Source: Thermoleophilaceae bacterium
GTDB taxonomy: Bacteria > Actinomycetota > Thermoleophilia > Solirubrobacterales > Thermoleophilaceae
Reading direction: 5' to 3'
DNA length: 64,000 nt
Assembly: GCA_040901445.1 (NCBI GenBank)
Contig: JBBDYQ010000002.1
Location: 186,001-250,000 of the forward strand
Shown: in pieces, positions 34,103-42,679 of the stretch
How positions within the stretch are numbered: the first letter of the stretch is position 1
Layout: every line of letters begins with the position of its first letter
The notes under the pieces: model-generated
The model's input: only the letters and a program-made list of their open reading frames with translations
Database searches by the model: none
Told to the model about the DNA's origin: nothing
Program-made: the position numbers and the translations under genes

Positions 34103-35197
34103 GTGAAGCTGGGACTGCCTTCACCCGACACGCTGGTGGACGCGGGGGCCAACGCCTGGGACATGTTCGTCCGCGGTGGGGTGGCCGACACCAGCCCGCT
34201 GCCCGCCTCGATCGTGGCCGAGGGCCCGCAGCGCACGATCTACCGCTACCACGCGCCGGGCGGGCGCCGGGTGCGCCACGCGCCGGTGCTGCTCGTGCCG
34301 CCGCTGGCCGCCCCCGCGAGCTGCTTCGACCTCCACCGCGGCTGCTCGATGGCCGAGCACCTCGCGCAGCTCGGCTATCCGCTCTACCTGCTCGACTACG
34401 GCCCGATCGCGTTCAGCGACCGCGAGCTCGGGCTCGAGCACTGGGTCGAGGAGGTGATCCCCACCGCCGTGCGCGACGTGTCCGAGGACGCCGGCGGCCG
34501 CCCGGTGCAGGTGGTGGGGTGGTGCCTCGGCGGCATCATGGCGCTGCTCGCGGTGGCCGGCGAGCGCAGCCTGCCCGTGAACTCGGTGGCGATGGTGGCC
34601 AGCCCGTTCGACTTCACCCGGGTGCGCATGCTCGCCCCGTTCCGCGCCATCGGGGAGATCACCGGCGGTGCGCTGGTGGGCTCGCTCTACCGCATCCTCG
34701 GCGGGGCGCCGGCGCCGCTGGTGAGCCTGGGGTTCCGGCTATCGGCGATCGACAAGCTCGTCACCAAGCCGCTCGTGCTGGCCACGCGCATGCACGACCG
34801 CGACTTCCTCGCCCAGGTGGAGGCGGTGGACGAGTACATGGCCAACATGCTGGCCTACCCGGGCCGGACGTTCGGGCAGCTGTACCACCGCTTCTTCCGG
34901 GTGAACGAGCTCGCGCGCGGCACGATGACCTTCGGGGAGCGAGAGATCGACCTGGCCGCCGTGCGCGTGCCGGTGCTGTCGGTGGCGGGCGAGGGCGACG
35001 TGCTCGCGCCGCAGGCCGCCGTGCACCATGTGGGAGGGCTGCTGCCCAACGCGCCCGACGTGCGGCTCGAGACCGCGCCCGGCGGCCATCTCGGCGTTCT
35101 GGCGGGCCGCTCCGCGCGCCGCACTACGTGGGCCCACCTCGACGACTTCCTGCTCGAGAACGACGCGCGCCCGCTGGCGGACGCGCGCGCCGCGTAA
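34103..35197 (+). CDS. PHA-synthase-like alpha/beta hydrolase (Cys nucleophile)
   Basis: 364 residues from GTG 34103. It resembles class III PhaC/PhaC-related proteins: APVLLVPPLAAPASCFDLHRG, a lipase-box-like elbow VVGWCLGGIMALL with Cys as nucleophile, SVAMVASPFDFTRV, and a late catalytic His in ETAPGGHLGVLAG. A true polyhydroxyalkanoate synthase needs a partner or phasin, and none is nearby. A related thioester or lipid hydrolase is equally possible. The next gene is an R2lox-SCP2 fusion 10 bp downstream on the same strand, suggesting a joint role in lipid oxidation. Confidence 0.82.
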   Translation: MKLGLPSPDTLVDAGANAWDMFVRGGVADTSPLPASIVAEGPQRTIYRYHAPGGRRVRHAPVLLVPPLAAPASCFDLHRGCSMAEHLAQLGYPLYLLDYGPIAFSDRELGLEHWVEEVIPTAVRDVSEDAGGRPVQVVGWCLGGIMALLAVAGERSLPVNSVAMVASPFDFTRVRMLAPFRAIGEITGGALVGSLYRILGGAPAPLVSLGFRLSAIDKLVTKPLVLATRMHDRDFLAQVEAVDEYMANMLAYPGRTFGQLYHRFFRVNELARGTMTFGEREIDLAAVRVPVLSVAGEGDVLAPQAAVHHVGGLLPNAPDVRLETAPGGHLGVLAGRSARRTTWAHLDDFLLENDARPLADARAA

Positions 35198-35207
35198 GCT
35201 CCGGCCC

Positions 35208-36470
35208 ATGGCACCCACCGTGCTCGACCAGATCTCCTACGGCGACCTCTACGCGCGCTGGGAGAAGGGCAACTGGCGCGCCATGGAGATCGACTTCTCC
35301 GAGGACAAGCGCCAGTGGCACCAGGCGTTCGGCGACGTCGAGCGCCGGGCGGCGCTCTGGAACTACGCGATGTTCTTCCACGGCGAGGACTCCGTGGCGG
35401 ACAACCTCTCCCCCTACATCGACGCCGCGCCGCGCGAGGAGCAGAAGTACTTCCTCGCCACCCAGCAGGCCGACGAGGCCCGCCACGCCGTCTTCTTCGG
35501 CCGTTTCATGCACGAGGTCGTGGGCGCCGGCGACAGCGTGGCGGGCGCGCTCGAGGCCACCCGGCCCGAGCTGACGTGGGGCTTCCGGAAGGTGTTCGAG
35601 CGGCTCGACCAGATGGCCGACGAGCTGCGCCGCGACCGCTCGCTGCCCAAGCTCGCCGCCGCCATCACGCTCTATCACCTCTTCATCGAGGCCGCCCTCG
35701 CCCAGCCCGGCCAGCACTTCATCGAGCGCTCCCTCGAGAAGCGCGAGCTGCTGCCCGGCTTCCGCTCCGGCATGGCCAACGTCGCCCTGGGCGAGCAGCG
35801 CCACATCGGCTTCGGGGTGAAGATGCTGTCGGAGCTGATCGCGGAGGACCCGGACTGCCGCGACGCATCGCTGGGCCTCCTGCGCGAGGTGCTCTCCTAC
35901 GGACTCGCGGTGTTCGTGCCGCCGAACTGGGACCGCTCCTACACCGAGTGCTTCGGCTTCACGCTCGAGGAGATCTACGCCGAGGGCTCCCAGTCGCTGT
36001 GGACCAAGATGCGCACCGCGGGCTTCAGCGAGGAGGAGCTCACCACCAGCCTGCGCCTCCCGGCCGACCTCACACCCGAGGAGCGGGCGAAGCGGGCGCT
36101 CACGCTGCTGGAGGCCGGCATACTCGGGGAGAAGACCGGCCCGCCCCGGCGCGACCCGGAGGTCATGGAGCTGTTCTTCGACAGCCTCCGCCTGGCCGTC
36201 GATCCGGGCGCGGCGCCCAGCGGGCCCGTCACCGTGCAATGGGACTTCACCGACGCCGATCCCTGGCACCTGCACATCGACAACGGGTCAACCCGCGCCG
36301 AGCAGGGTCGCGTGGAGACGCCGGACCTCGTCTTCCGCTGCCGCTTCGAGGACTTCGTCGACGCCGCCGCCGGCCGCGAGGACCCGCGCCTGGCGGTGCT
36401 GCGCGGCCGGATCCGGCCCAGGGGCAGCCTGAAGATGCTCTGGCGCTCGCAGAAGCTGTTCGCGCGCTGA
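35208..36470 (+). CDS. R2lox (ligand-binding oxidase) fused to an SCP2-like sterol-carrier domain
   Basis: 420 residues from ATG 35208. The ferritin-like domain carries the di-metal ligands in the R2lox order: Glu60, Glu90, His93, Glu161, Glu196 and His199. Residues Val63 and Tyr156 sit where the mycobacterial R2lox forms its Val-Tyr ether crosslink. The spacing of each motif agrees with that protein. The last 110 residues (VTVQWDFTDADPWHLHIDNG, then VFRCRFEDFVDAAAGRED and RIRPRGSLKMLW) are an SCP2-type lipid-binding fold. It is thus a Mn/Fe oxidase of a long-chain lipid joined to a lipid carrier. The substrate is unknown. Confidence 0.9.
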   Translation: MAPTVLDQISYGDLYARWEKGNWRAMEIDFSEDKRQWHQAFGDVERRAALWNYAMFFHGEDSVADNLSPYIDAAPREEQKYFLATQQADEARHAVFFGRFMHEVVGAGDSVAGALEATRPELTWGFRKVFERLDQMADELRRDRSLPKLAAAITLYHLFIEAALAQPGQHFIERSLEKRELLPGFRSGMANVALGEQRHIGFGVKMLSELIAEDPDCRDASLGLLREVLSYGLAVFVPPNWDRSYTECFGFTLEEIYAEGSQSLWTKMRTAGFSEEELTTSLRLPADLTPEERAKRALTLLEAGILGEKTGPPRRDPEVMELFFDSLRLAVDPGAAPSGPVTVQWDFTDADPWHLHIDNGSTRAEQGRVETPDLVFRCRFEDFVDAAAGREDPRLAVLRGRIRPRGSLKMLWRSQKLFAR

Positions 36471-36495
36471 GCGGGCTCGAACGCGCGAGGCGGGC

Positions 36496-38745
36496 TCAGG
36501 CTCGCGAGAGCGCCTCGCCCGCGCGCCCGCTCGACTCGAAGCTCGCGCGCGGCAGCACCCGCGCCAGCGGGCGCGGCAGCCACCAGTTCCAGCGGCCCAG
36601 CAGCTCCATCGTGGCGGGCACGAGCACGAGCCGCACGATCGTGGCGTCGAGCGCGATCGCCACCGCCAGGCCAAGGCCGATCTCCTTGATCGAGGGCACG
36701 CCCGTGCCCGCGAACACGCTGAACACGGCGACCATGATCAATGCGGCGCTGGTGATGGTCTTCGCGCTCGCGCGCAGCCCCTCGGCCACGGCCGTGCGGG
36801 TGTCGCCGGTGGCGTCGTAGCGCTCGCGGATGCGAGACAGCAGGAACACCTCGTAGTCCATCGACAGCCCGAAGACGATGGCGAGCAGGAACGGCGGCGT
36901 CATCGTGTTGATGTATCCCAGGGACTGGAAGCCGAGGAAGCCGTCGATCCAGCCCCACTGGAAGACGGCCACGAGCACGCCGTAGGCGGCTCCCACCGAC
37001 AGCAGGTTCATGACGACGGCTTTGAGCGGCAGCACGGCCGAGCGCAGCAGAACGAGCAGCACGAGGTAGCTGAACGCCGCGACGAACAGGAGGATCTTCC
37101 ACATCGAGCCGGAGACGAGGTCCTTGAAGTCCTCGACGTGTGCGGTCGCGCCGCCCACGCTCACCCCGGCCACGCGGTCGAGCTGCCCGCCCCCCGCGCT
37201 GCCGTCGCGCAGGCGATCCACGAGGGAGCGCGACACGGGACTCTCAGGATCGGCGCCCGGCACCACGGTGACGAGCACGCTGCGGCCGTCGCGCGATGGC
37301 TGAGGCCGCTCCACGCTCGCCACCGCCGGGTCGCGCTGCACCGCGGCGATCCACCCGGCCACCGCGTCGCGGTTCGCGGGGTCGGAGAAGCTGCCGGAGT
37401 CGAGCTCGGCCACCACCTGCGTGGGGCCGGCCGCGCCGGGGCCGGTGACCTGGGCGGCGAGCTCGGCGCCCACCCGCGTCTCGTGGCCCTCGGGGAACTG
37501 GCGCAGCGCACCGTCACCCCACTCGAGCGAGAGCGCGGGGATGGCGAGCGCCAGCAGCAGCGCTGCGCTCAACCCGGCGGAGAGGATGGGACGGCGCATC
37601 ACGCGCGCGGTCCAGCGCTGCCAGAAGTCGCCACGGCGCTGCTCGGGCGCGGTGGAGCCGGGGCGCCGGCGCCGGCTGCGCAGGCGCCGCGCTACGAGCC
37701 CGCTCATGATCGAGAGGCGGCCGCGGGCGTAGGCGCGGTGGCCGAGCAGGCGGATGAGCACCGGCAGCAGCGTGACCGCGGCGAGCACCGACACGGCCAC
37801 CACGATGATCGCGCCGGTGGCCATCGAGCGGATCGTCTGGCTCTGCACGAGGAACAGGCCGGCGAGCGAGATCATCACCGTGAGGCCGGAGAACGCCACC
37901 GCCAGGCCGGAGGTGCGCAGCGCCACCCTTTGCGCCTCGTCTGGCTCGAGTCCGGCGCGCACCTCCTCGCGGTAGCGGGCCAGGACGAACAGCGAGTAGT
38001 CCACAGCCACGCCGATGCCGATCATCGATGCCACGTTCGTGACGAAGACCGACATCTCGGTGGCCTGGGAGAGGAAGAAGATCTCTGCGCCGGTGACCAC
38101 CACGCTGGCGAAGCCGAGCGCGAGCGGCAGCGCCGCGGCGGCGAGCGAGCCGAAGACCGCCAGCAGGATGAGGAGCACGATCGGGAAGCCCGTGGTCTCC
38201 GCCGCCTCGAGATCCTCCTTCGTGAGGTCCTGCATGCCGGCCCACAGCGCCTGCTGGCCCACCAGGTAGACCTGGACCCCGGCGCGCGGGCCCTCACCCA
38301 CGCCGAGCCCGTCACGGAGGTCGGCGGCCACGTCGGCGGTCTCGTCGGTGCTGCCCTGCACCTCGAGCTGCACGAGCGTGATGGGCGCGTTGGCGGCGTC
38401 GCGCTTGGCGGCCGCCTCGGCGCGGTCGGAGAGCTCCACGTGCGGCAACTCCGCCGCCGCGGCGTCCACGCGGTCCACCGCGGCACGCACCCCGGCGGCG
38501 TCACCGCCCTCGCGCAGCCCGATGACCACGGCCAGCGGCTCGCTCTGGGCGCGCTCGAAGCCCGCGAGCGCCTCGTCCACGGCGGCCGAGCCCGAGCCCG
38601 GCACCTGAAAGCCGCCGCTCGTGAGGTGCTCGGTCTGGCGCAGTGCGAACGGCACGGCGGCGGCGAGCGCGACGAGCCAGGCGACGAGCACGATCCTGCG
38701 CCGCCGCTCCAGCATCTCCCCGAGCCGATCCATCGCCGCCTGCAT
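36496..38745 (-). CDS. MMPL-family RND transporter
   Basis: 749 residues with 12 membrane helices: VLVAWLVALAAAVPFALRQ first, a large periplasmic loop, then VYLVGQQALW, GVAVDYSLFVLARYREEVRA and SVAVDYS-like motifs, repeated after a second loop (VFGLSMDYEVFLLSRIRERY). The repeated GLSMDYEVFLLSRIRE/GVAVDYSLFVLARYRE Asp-Tyr motif is the proton-relay site of MMPL/HpnN proteins, which export lipids or hopanoids. A palindromic site upstream (38775-38793) matches one near the TetR gene, so the regulator at 38892 probably controls it. Confidence 0.93.
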   Translation of the reverse strand: MQAAMDRLGEMLERRRRIVLVAWLVALAAAVPFALRQTEHLTSGGFQVPGSGSAAVDEALAGFERAQSEPLAVVIGLREGGDAAGVRAAVDRVDAAAAELPHVELSDRAEAAAKRDAANAPITLVQLEVQGSTDETADVAADLRDGLGVGEGPRAGVQVYLVGQQALWAGMQDLTKEDLEAAETTGFPIVLLILLAVFGSLAAAALPLALGFASVVVTGAEIFFLSQATEMSVFVTNVASMIGIGVAVDYSLFVLARYREEVRAGLEPDEAQRVALRTSGLAVAFSGLTVMISLAGLFLVQSQTIRSMATGAIIVVAVSVLAAVTLLPVLIRLLGHRAYARGRLSIMSGLVARRLRSRRRRPGSTAPEQRRGDFWQRWTARVMRRPILSAGLSAALLLALAIPALSLEWGDGALRQFPEGHETRVGAELAAQVTGPGAAGPTQVVAELDSGSFSDPANRDAVAGWIAAVQRDPAVASVERPQPSRDGRSVLVTVVPGADPESPVSRSLVDRLRDGSAGGGQLDRVAGVSVGGATAHVEDFKDLVSGSMWKILLFVAAFSYLVLLVLLRSAVLPLKAVVMNLLSVGAAYGVLVAVFQWGWIDGFLGFQSLGYINTMTPPFLLAIVFGLSMDYEVFLLSRIRERYDATGDTRTAVAEGLRASAKTITSAALIMVAVFSVFAGTGVPSIKEIGLGLAVAIALDATIVRLVLVPATMELLGRWNWWLPRPLARVLPRASFESSGRAGEALSRA

Positions 38746-38774
38746 CCGCGTCTCCTCTGCCGATCCGTCACCTT

Positions 38775-38793
38775 GACTGGCTGGCCAGCCAAC
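38775..38793. promoter_or_regulatory. TetR-type operator upstream of the MMPL gene
   Basis: Contains the perfect 14-bp palindrome TGGCTGGCCAGCCA (38778-38791), centred 39 bp upstream of the exporter ATG. A related palindrome lies at 39511-39529 in front of the TetR gene, and both match GTTGGCYGGCCAGCY on the minus strand. Confidence 0.72.
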
Positions 38794-38891
38794 TTTGCGT
38801 CAGGCTAACTCGGCGACGAATGCCCGCTGTGTGAATGGCGTCACACCAATGGCTGCGCGTCCCGCGCAGCGGGGCGCAGGCGCTCGGGCGC

Positions 38892-39500
38892 TTACGCGCG
38901 GAGCAGGAACCCAGCCGTCTGGATGCCCGTCTCGAACGTCGGCGCGCTGTCCCAGGAGGGGTCGGACAGCCGCTGCAGGGCGATCCCGTCGCCCAGGGCG
39001 AAGAGGATCGACGCGACGGCCTCGGCGTCGCCTCGCAGCCTCACGACCCCTTGGCGCTCCTTCTCCTCCAGCACTCCGGCCACGTGCGAGCGCACCTCGC
39101 GGTAGAGCTCGGCCATCGCCTCCTGAAGGTCCTCGTTGTGGCGCGATGCGGTGAAGAGCTCGTAGACCAGGGCCGAGGCGGCGGGGTCCTGCTCGAGGAA
39201 GTCCTCGAGGTGGCTGACGAGCACGTCGATGATCCCGTCCACGGAGTCGGCCCCGGCAAGGCGCTCCTCGAGCCTGCCGAGACGGATGTCGCAGTCGCGG
39301 CGCACGACCTCGACGAGCAGCCGCTCCTTCGAGCCGAAGTAGTAGTGGAGGAGGCCGCGCGACACGCCGGCCTCCTGGGCGACGTGGTCGAACGTGGCGC
39401 CGGCGGCGCCGCGGACGCCGACGCTCGCGCGCATCGCCTCGACGATGCGCTGCGCCTTCTCGCTGTCGAGCTTGCGCGGGGTGCGGACGGAAGCCTCCAT
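38892..39500 (-). CDS. TetR-family transcriptional regulator
   Basis: 202 residues. The helix-turn-helix is GAAGATFDHVAQEAGVSRG, then LLHYYFGSKERLLVEVVRRD, the canonical TetR N-terminal domain. The helical C-terminal ligand domain (VLEEKERQGVVRLRGDAEAV, then GDGIALQRLSDPSWD) follows. It lies 146 bp upstream of the MMPL exporter on the same strand, and matching palindromes flank it, so it is probably an autoregulated repressor of the exporter. Confidence 0.93.
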   Translation of the reverse strand: MEASVRTPRKLDSEKAQRIVEAMRASVGVRGAAGATFDHVAQEAGVSRGLLHYYFGSKERLLVEVVRRDCDIRLGRLEERLAGADSVDGIIDVLVSHLEDFLEQDPAASALVYELFTASRHNEDLQEAMAELYREVRSHVAGVLEEKERQGVVRLRGDAEAVASILFALGDGIALQRLSDPSWDSAPTFETGIQTAGFLLRA

Positions 39501-39510
39501 GGCCCGCCGA

Positions 39511-39529
39511 GTCTAGCTGGCCGGCCAAC
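39511..39529. promoter_or_regulatory. TetR-type operator upstream of the TetR gene
   Basis: Palindromic core TGGCCGGCCA within GTCTAGCTGGCCGGCCAAC, 11 bp before the TetR start codon. Matches the exporter operator at 38775-38793 (shared GTTGGCYGGCCAGCY read on the minus strand), supporting autoregulation. Confidence 0.72.
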
Positions 39530-39579
39530 CAGGCTCAATCGGGGCCAGCGCGGACCGGCGTGCTCAAGCGCGGCCCCGC

Positions 39580-40899
39580 ATGCGCCGATCCGCCAAGGGG
39601 AACGATACCCTCGCCCGCGACGTGACGCTGACGAAGACAACCGCGCTGCTCGCCGCCCTCGGAGCCGCGGTCGTCGCCGCATTCGCCCTCGCCGGCGGTG
39701 AGGATGCCCGCGGCGCGGCCACCGCCACGGCGAAGGCGGAGGCCTTCTCGCGCAGCGGCTCCACCGGCGAGTCCGGGCGCATCTCGATCGACGGCACCGG
39801 CTCGAAGGCCGGCGACGGCACCAGCGTCTCGGCCTCGATCGACGGCGGCCGGGGCACGGCGGACTCCACCGCCTCGGTTGGCCGCGTGAACGTCTTCGGC
39901 GGCCTGGTGACCGCGGGCCCGGTGGCCGTCACCGCCACGGCTTCCGCGAAGGGCACCACGCTCTCGGGCAGCGTTCAGGGTCTCGCGGTGGAAGGCCAGC
40001 CGGTCGGATCGTTCACGTCCGCCGCCTCCCACGACCTCAACGGCTACGGGACGGTTCAGGTGCTCGGCTCCGACGGCTCCGGCATCACCGCGCTGCGCGT
40101 GACTCTCACCAAGGACTACAAGGGCCATCCGGCGGGCTCCACGATGGCGGTGGCCTACGCGAGCGCCGCGGCCACCGACGGCGCGGTGCCGAGCGACGAG
40201 CCGAGCGGCACCACGAGCGAGCCCGCCGAGAAGCCCGAGCGCGGGCAACCGCGCAAGCGCCGCGAGCCCGCGGCCGAGCGCTCGGCCGACGACGGCGGCG
40301 CGGCCGAGGAGGCCGAGGCCACAGAGGGCGCGCCCACCGGCGAGCGCGCCGAGCGCCGGCGCGCCCCCTCGCTGGACGCGCTGCCCACCGGGCGCGGCTA
40401 CGTGTTCCCGGTCTACGGCGCCTCCGGCTACTCCAACGACTGGGGAGCGCCACGCCAGCACACCGGCACCCACGAGGGCACGGACGTCTTCGCCCCCACC
40501 GGCACGCCGGTGCTGGCCGTCACCGGCGGCAGGCTCTACCGGGTGGGCACGCGCGAGGTGCCGGGCAACCGCATGTGGCTGCGCAGCCCGGACGGCGACA
40601 CGTTCTTCTACGGTCACCTCGCCGCCTTCGCGCACGACGCGCGCAACGGCAAGCGCGTGCGCCCAGGCGACGTCATCGGCTTCGTGGGCTCCACCGGCGA
40701 CGCCGAGCTCACCCCGCCCCACCTCCACTTCGAGATCCACCCGCAGGACGGTGAGGCCGTGAACCCCTACCCGTTCCTGCGCGCGTGGGAGGCGCGCCGC
40801 GACGTGCCCCAAGCCGCCTGGCTCGCCCGCTACGGCAACGACCCCGGGTCGCGGCCGGGCGCGCTCGTCGTGCTCGAGGACTGGCTGGAGCGCCGCTGA
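39580..40899 (+). CDS. M23-family peptidase, secreted
   Basis: 439 residues. A secretion signal (LTKTTALLAALGAAVVAAFA) precedes a Gly/Ser/Thr-rich region with beta-like repeats and a charged linker (about 195-260, rich in Glu, Arg and Ala). The M23 lysostaphin-like domain follows: HTGTHEGTDVFAPTGTPVL, FFYGHLAAFAHDA and PHLHFEIHPQDGEAVNPYPF give the zinc ligands. It probably cuts peptidoglycan cross-links. A GTG at 39622 would place the signal peptide at the very N-terminus and is an alternative start. Confidence 0.85.
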   Translation: MRRSAKGNDTLARDVTLTKTTALLAALGAAVVAAFALAGGEDARGAATATAKAEAFSRSGSTGESGRISIDGTGSKAGDGTSVSASIDGGRGTADSTASVGRVNVFGGLVTAGPVAVTATASAKGTTLSGSVQGLAVEGQPVGSFTSAASHDLNGYGTVQVLGSDGSGITALRVTLTKDYKGHPAGSTMAVAYASAAATDGAVPSDEPSGTTSEPAEKPERGQPRKRREPAAERSADDGGAAEEAEATEGAPTGERAERRRAPSLDALPTGRGYVFPVYGASGYSNDWGAPRQHTGTHEGTDVFAPTGTPVLAVTGGRLYRVGTREVPGNRMWLRSPDGDTFFYGHLAAFAHDARNGKRVRPGDVIGFVGSTGDAELTPPHLHFEIHPQDGEAVNPYPFLRAWEARRDVPQAAWLARYGNDPGSRPGALVVLEDWLERR

Positions 40900-40919
40900 G
40901 CGGCTCGCCCCGGGTCCAC

Positions 40920-41897
40920 GTGATCGGCCTGGGCGGCACGATCGCGATGACCGGCTCGCCGGCCCGGCCGGCACGCAGCGCGGAGGAGCTGGTGGCCGCG
41001 GCGCCCGGACTCGGCGAGATCGCCGCCGTGGGTGTCCAGCAGCTCGCCAACGTGCCGGGGGCCCACCTCTCTCCGGCCGACCTGGCGCGCGCCGTGGCCG
41101 CCGCGGCCGCCGCGGTGGACGAGGGCGCCGCGGGCGCCGTGATCCTCCAGGGCACAGACACGATCGAGGAGACCGCCGACCTGGCCGCGCTGGTGTGGGA
41201 CCGCGAGGCGCCGCTGGCCGTGACGGGGGCCATGCGCCCGGGCGGCGCCGCGAGTGCGGACGGGCCCGCCAACCTGCTCGACGCGGTGGTGCTGGCCGCC
41301 TCCCCCGACGCACGCGGCGCCGGCGCCGTGGTGGTGTTCGACGGCCTGGTGCACGACGGGGCGGAGGCGATCAAGGCGCACACGTGGCGGACCGGCGCCT
41401 TCTGGTCGCCGGCGCCGCTCGGCGAGGTGCGCGAGGGCATGGCCCATCTGCAGCCGGCGCCCCGCGGCGCGCCGGTGGCGACCCCGGCCGAGGCCGCCGC
41501 CGCGGCGCTCGACGCCTACGTGCCGGTGGTCACGGCCGCCGCGGGCATGGACTCGCGCCCGCTGGACGCGTTGCGCGAGCAGGGCGCCGTCGCGGTGGTG
41601 TTGCTGGCGCTGGGCGCCGGACACGTGCCGGCGGGGATGCTGGCGGGCGTCGACCGGGCGCTGGCGGCAGGCCTTCCCGTGGCGGTCTGCGCACGGCCGC
41701 CGTTCGGCGGAACGCTCGAGCGAACCTACGGCTTCGAGGGCTCGGAGACCGACCTCGCGGACCGCGGCGCGCTGCTGGCGGGCCGGGCGTCGCCCTGGAA
41801 GGCCCGCATCCGCCTGCTGCTGGCGCTCGGGCTCGCGCTCGACCCGGCCACGGTGCTGGTCGGCCGGCCGCCGCCGCCGCCACCACCAGAGACGTAA
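40920..41897 (+). CDS. L-asparaginase family amidohydrolase
   Basis: About 325 residues. The first catalytic block is [13 protein letters not shown] (Thr nucleophile in GGTIA). [18 protein letters not shown] carries the second, and [20 protein letters not shown] and [12 protein letters not shown] follow, as in the type I/II asparaginase fold. The C-terminal region has [19 protein letters not shown] short Pro-rich tail ends it. The start is ambiguous: GTG 40920 is used, while a CTG at 40896 overlapping the M23 stop, with GGAGCG upstream, would add 8 residues. Confidence 0.85.
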   Translation: MIGLGGTIAMTGSPARPARSAEELVAAAPGLGEIAAVGVQQLANVPGAHLSPADLARAVAAAAAAVDEGAAGAVILQGTDTIEETADLAALVWDREAPLAVTGAMRPGGAASADGPANLLDAVVLAASPDARGAGAVVVFDGLVHDGAEAIKAHTWRTGAFWSPAPLGEVREGMAHLQPAPRGAPVATPAEAAAAALDAYVPVVTAAAGMDSRPLDALREQGAVAVVLLALGAGHVPAGMLAGVDRALAAGLPVAVCARPPFGGTLERTYGFEGSETDLADRGALLAGRASPWKARIRLLLALGLALDPATVLVGRPPPPPPPET

Positions 41898-41911
41898 CCG
41901 ACATCCGGGGT

Positions 41912-41932
41912 TACCGACATCGAATGTCGGTA
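41912..41932. promoter_or_regulatory. Perfect inverted repeat over an ATG (operator-like)
   Basis: TACCGACAT (41912-41920) and ATGTCGGTA (41924-41932) form perfect 9-bp arms around CGA. A third half-site TAACCGACAT lies about 17 bp upstream (41895-41904). The right arm includes the ATG that begins the ATPase remnant, so it was probably an autoregulatory operator or promoter site of that gene. Confidence 0.5.
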
Positions 41933-42597
41933 CCTCTCGGCATGTTCGTAAATCGCGCCGTGGAGCTCGCGACCCTTGAGCGCTGGTGGGACGCACTCTG
42001 AGCGGCACAGCAGGATGCGCAGCTTCGTCCGGCCGCGAGCGCGATCCCAGAAGGCGCGCAGGACTCCGGGAAGAGTGGGCATCGCCCCGGTGAGCTGCTG
42101 GAACTCGTCGAGTACCAGCAGCACCCGCTTGTGTGCGGCTGCGGCAGCAAGCGTGTCGAGCGCGTCGTCCCAGTCCGCGAAGGGCCGCCGCCCGAGGTCC
42201 CTCGTGCCGGATCGATCACGGCGGAGGCCGCGCGTGCGAGCAGACAAAGCTCGTACGCTGGGAAGCCACGTTCCGCGACCACGTGGGCCGCCTGGCCGAC
42301 GCGGGCGAGCTCGGCCCCGAGATCTTAGACGTCGGCCCCTGGTGGCGGGACGCACCGCCGGTGGAGATCGACGCCGTCGCGCTCGCCGGACGGCAGCGCA
42401 CCGCGGTACGCGCCGGCGAGGCGAAGTGGAGCAGGCGGATGGACGGGGCGCGGCTGCGCCGCGGGCTGGAGCACAAGGCAGAGGTGCTGCCGCGGCCGGC
42501 TCCGGACCTTCGCTACGCGGTCTGCGCGCGGGAGGAGGTCACGAACGCCGAGGGTGTGCTCGCGGTCACGGCGCGCGACGTGTTCTCGCCGGCGTGA
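41924..42597. pseudogene. Shattered DUF234-type archaeal-style ATPase gene with inverted middle
   Basis: Three pieces of one family can be read. On the plus strand, 41924-42001 begins [20 protein letters not shown] and ends at TGA. On the minus strand, about 42240 down to 42002, are the central parts: [18 protein letters not shown], the Walker [15 protein letters not shown] and [19 protein letters not shown]. On the plus strand again, about 42241-42597, is the C-terminal nuclease-like domain ([43 protein letters not shown]). The P-loop is missing. The order is plus-minus-plus, so the middle was inverted and partly deleted, making it non-functional. Confidence 0.75.
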
Positions 42598-42625
42598 AGC
42601 CTCCTTACGGCCCCTTCGCGGTTGG

Positions 42626-42660
42626 TTGCGAGCGAATTCCTGACCTGATAGCGTCAGGTC
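42626..42660 (+). promoter_or_regulatory. Candidate promoter P1 of the pseudo-repeat RNA and cas operon
   Basis: TTGCGA (-35, 42626-42631), a 17-bp spacer, and TAGCGT (-10, 42649-42654) give a start near 42661. The -10 lies in the centre of a perfect inverted repeat GACCTGA-TAGCG-TCAGGTC (42642-42660), a possible repressor site. The first pseudo-repeat begins about 19 bp downstream. Confidence 0.4.
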
Positions 42661-42679
42661 GAGCAGGCGAGTGCTGTTC

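Noticed and set aside
41726-42355. A 209-residue minus-strand frame containing a Walker B-like segment
   Set aside because: Only its central part (about 42002-42240) resembles an ATPase. The rest reads backwards through the asparaginase gene and the DUF234 fragment. It is treated as part of the pseudogene.
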